Assembly: GCA_024710705.1 (NCBI GenBank) | Contig: JANJUF010000058.1 | Coordinates: 1-42,205 of the forward strand | Source: Gemmatimonadaceae bacterium | Lineage (GTDB): Bacteria; Gemmatimonadota; Gemmatimonadetes; Gemmatimonadales; Gemmatimonadaceae | Direction: 5' to 3' | Length of the DNA: 42,205 bases | In this document: piece after piece, positions 41,704 through 42,205 of the stretch | How the letters are laid out: each line of letters opens with the position of its first letter | How positions within the stretch are numbered: position 1 is the stretch's first letter | Notes under the pieces: generated by a model | What the model was told of the DNA's origin: nothing | Database searches by the model: none | What the model saw: only the letters and a program-made list of their open reading frames with translations | Made by a program: the position numbers and the translations under genes

Positions 41704-41815
41704 CTTGGGACGGAAGACGGAAGACGGAAGGTGCCAGCAACGACAACGGCGATGCGGAACTCCGCATCGCCGTTGATCTTGCCCATTCCTTCCGTCTTCC
41801 GTCTTCCGTCCCAAG
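41704..41815. repeat. GACGGAA palindromic element, copy 4 (perfect 28-bp stem)
   Basis: Bases 41704-41731 are the exact reverse complement of 41788-41815, a perfect 28-bp outer stem holding three GACGGAA heptamers per arm (left units begin at 41709). Inside is a second perfect 15-bp stem (41744-41758 with 41761-41775) around a 2-base loop, sharing the GGCGATGCGG core with copy 3. It lies between the convergent ferredoxin and methyltransferase stops, fitting a bidirectional terminator position. Confidence 0.93.
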
Positions 41816-41817
41816 CG

Positions 41818-42205
41818 CTAAAAGAATCTCTGCTTCGCCACGAACAGCCCAATAATCGCGGCAAATTGCAGAAACGTGCTAATCTCTGACTTCCACGCTT
41901 CCGCCCAGAAAAACTCTCCTGCACTACCACCTTCCGGTGGGCGCGGGAACCAGCGCGGCGTGCGGGCCTTGTAGTCCAGGTAGGTCTGGCCGAAGATGCT
42001 TTCGAGCACGCCCTCCTCGTAGCGCACGATGTAGTAGTACTCGATGGCGAAGATCAGCGTCGCCACGGGGAGGAACCAGAGCACGCCGCTGATGGTGATG
42101 ATGCCCATCCACAGCAGGAAGTTGCCGTTGTAGAGCGGGTTGCGGCTCCAGGCGAAGGGGCCGTGCGAGACGAGCTTCTGCACGTTTCGCGAGCGGCGGC
42201 GCGTC
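41818..42205 (-). CDS. Isoprenylcysteine carboxyl methyltransferase-like membrane protein, 5' end outside window
   Basis: About 128 C-terminal residues are visible, open to base 42205. The ICMT/PEMT signature is clear: QKLVSHGPFAWSRNPLYNGN, followed by membrane helices (LWMGIITISGVLWFLPVATLIFAIEYY) and YIVRYEEGVLESIFGQTYLDYKARTPRWFP, where the E and the RTPR-W-P segments match the SAM-binding tail. The end adds a further hydrophobic helix (FLQFAAIIGLFVAKQ). The upstream residues (TRRRSRN) suggest the frame continues beyond the window. Such enzymes methylate small molecules, lipids or protein carboxyls; the substrate is unknown. Confidence 0.85.
   Translation of the reverse strand, partial: TRRRSRNVQKLVSHGPFAWSRNPLYNGNFLLWMGIITISGVLWFLPVATLIFAIEYYYIVRYEEGVLESIFGQTYLDYKARTPRWFPRPPEGGSAGEFFWAEAWKSEISTFLQFAAIIGLFVAKQRFF

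Overview
The window is a GC-rich, densely packed bacterial chromosome segment. Genes are read on both strands, GTG starts are common, and neighbouring genes often overlap by 4 bp (ATGA or GTGA). I infer a member of Gemmatimonadota, or a similar Gram-negative soil or water lineage. The reasons are an ECF sigma / DLWP-type anti-sigma / DUF4097 triad, an ECF sigma next to a Ser/Thr kinase with a TPR-like output domain, and a sufBCDU-Rieske-sufS cluster. The assignment rests on gene content only. I see no rRNA, tRNA, CRISPR array, transposase or phage genes.

Layout. 1-1.5 kb: end of an M24 peptidase, a divergent GroES-like protein and a bacilliredoxin. 1.69-4.1 kb: ECF sigma factor, membrane anti-sigma candidate, DUF4097 protein and a secreted unknown. 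4.1-6.4 kb (minus): a NatAB-type ABC exporter. 6.5-12.75 kb (plus): a six-gene run with overlapping ends that begins with a WtpABC-like tungstate/molybdate importer and continues into a GT2 glycosyltransferase, a methyltransferase and a GT-C membrane glycosyltransferase. 12.7-19.7 kb (minus): a sulfatase-like membrane protein, a large methyltransferase, a 55-residue YLDP-type membrane protein, a gamma-glutamyltransferase and an ABC exporter half-transporter. 19.7-20.9 kb (minus): a P-loop/winged-helix ATPase with an AT-rich 9-bp repeat array upstream. 21.1-24.4 kb (plus): ECF sigma and receptor-like kinase. 24.4-30.1 kb (minus): the SUF iron-sulfur assembly operon. 30.2-32.1 kb: a membrane GGDEF protein and a divergent small membrane protein. 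32.2-36.6 kb (minus): a secreted beta-propeller, an exported protein with thirteen 16-residue Gly-rich repeats, the FAD subunit of a molybdenum hydroxylase, and a ChaN-like protein. 36.7-38.5 kb (plus): a winged-helix protein of unknown role, an M23 peptidase and a YhbY RNA-binding protein. 38.5-41.3 kb (minus): the molybdopterin and 2Fe-2S subunits of the same hydroxylase. 41.4-42.2 kb: a 7Fe ferredoxin and part of an ICMT-like methyltransferase.

How the genes may work together. The oxyanion importer, the three-subunit molybdenum hydroxylase (whose FAD subunit carries the four cysteines of the PaoB/HcrB-type extra 4Fe-4S cluster), the SUF machinery and the 7Fe ferredoxin form a plausible metal-cofactor theme. 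The glycosyltransferase, methyltransferase, sulfatase-like and exporter genes around 9.3-19.7 kb look like envelope-glycan or lipid modification.

The most unusual non-coding signal is a dispersed family of long intergenic palindromes whose arms are tandem heptamers (GACGGAA)n / (TTCCGTC)n. There are four copies between 28.5 and 41.8 kb. One has a perfect 28-bp stem, and one sits inside the suf operon directly against the sufC start codon. A fifth element at 1.52-1.63 kb has the same architecture built from a different, 8-bp unit.
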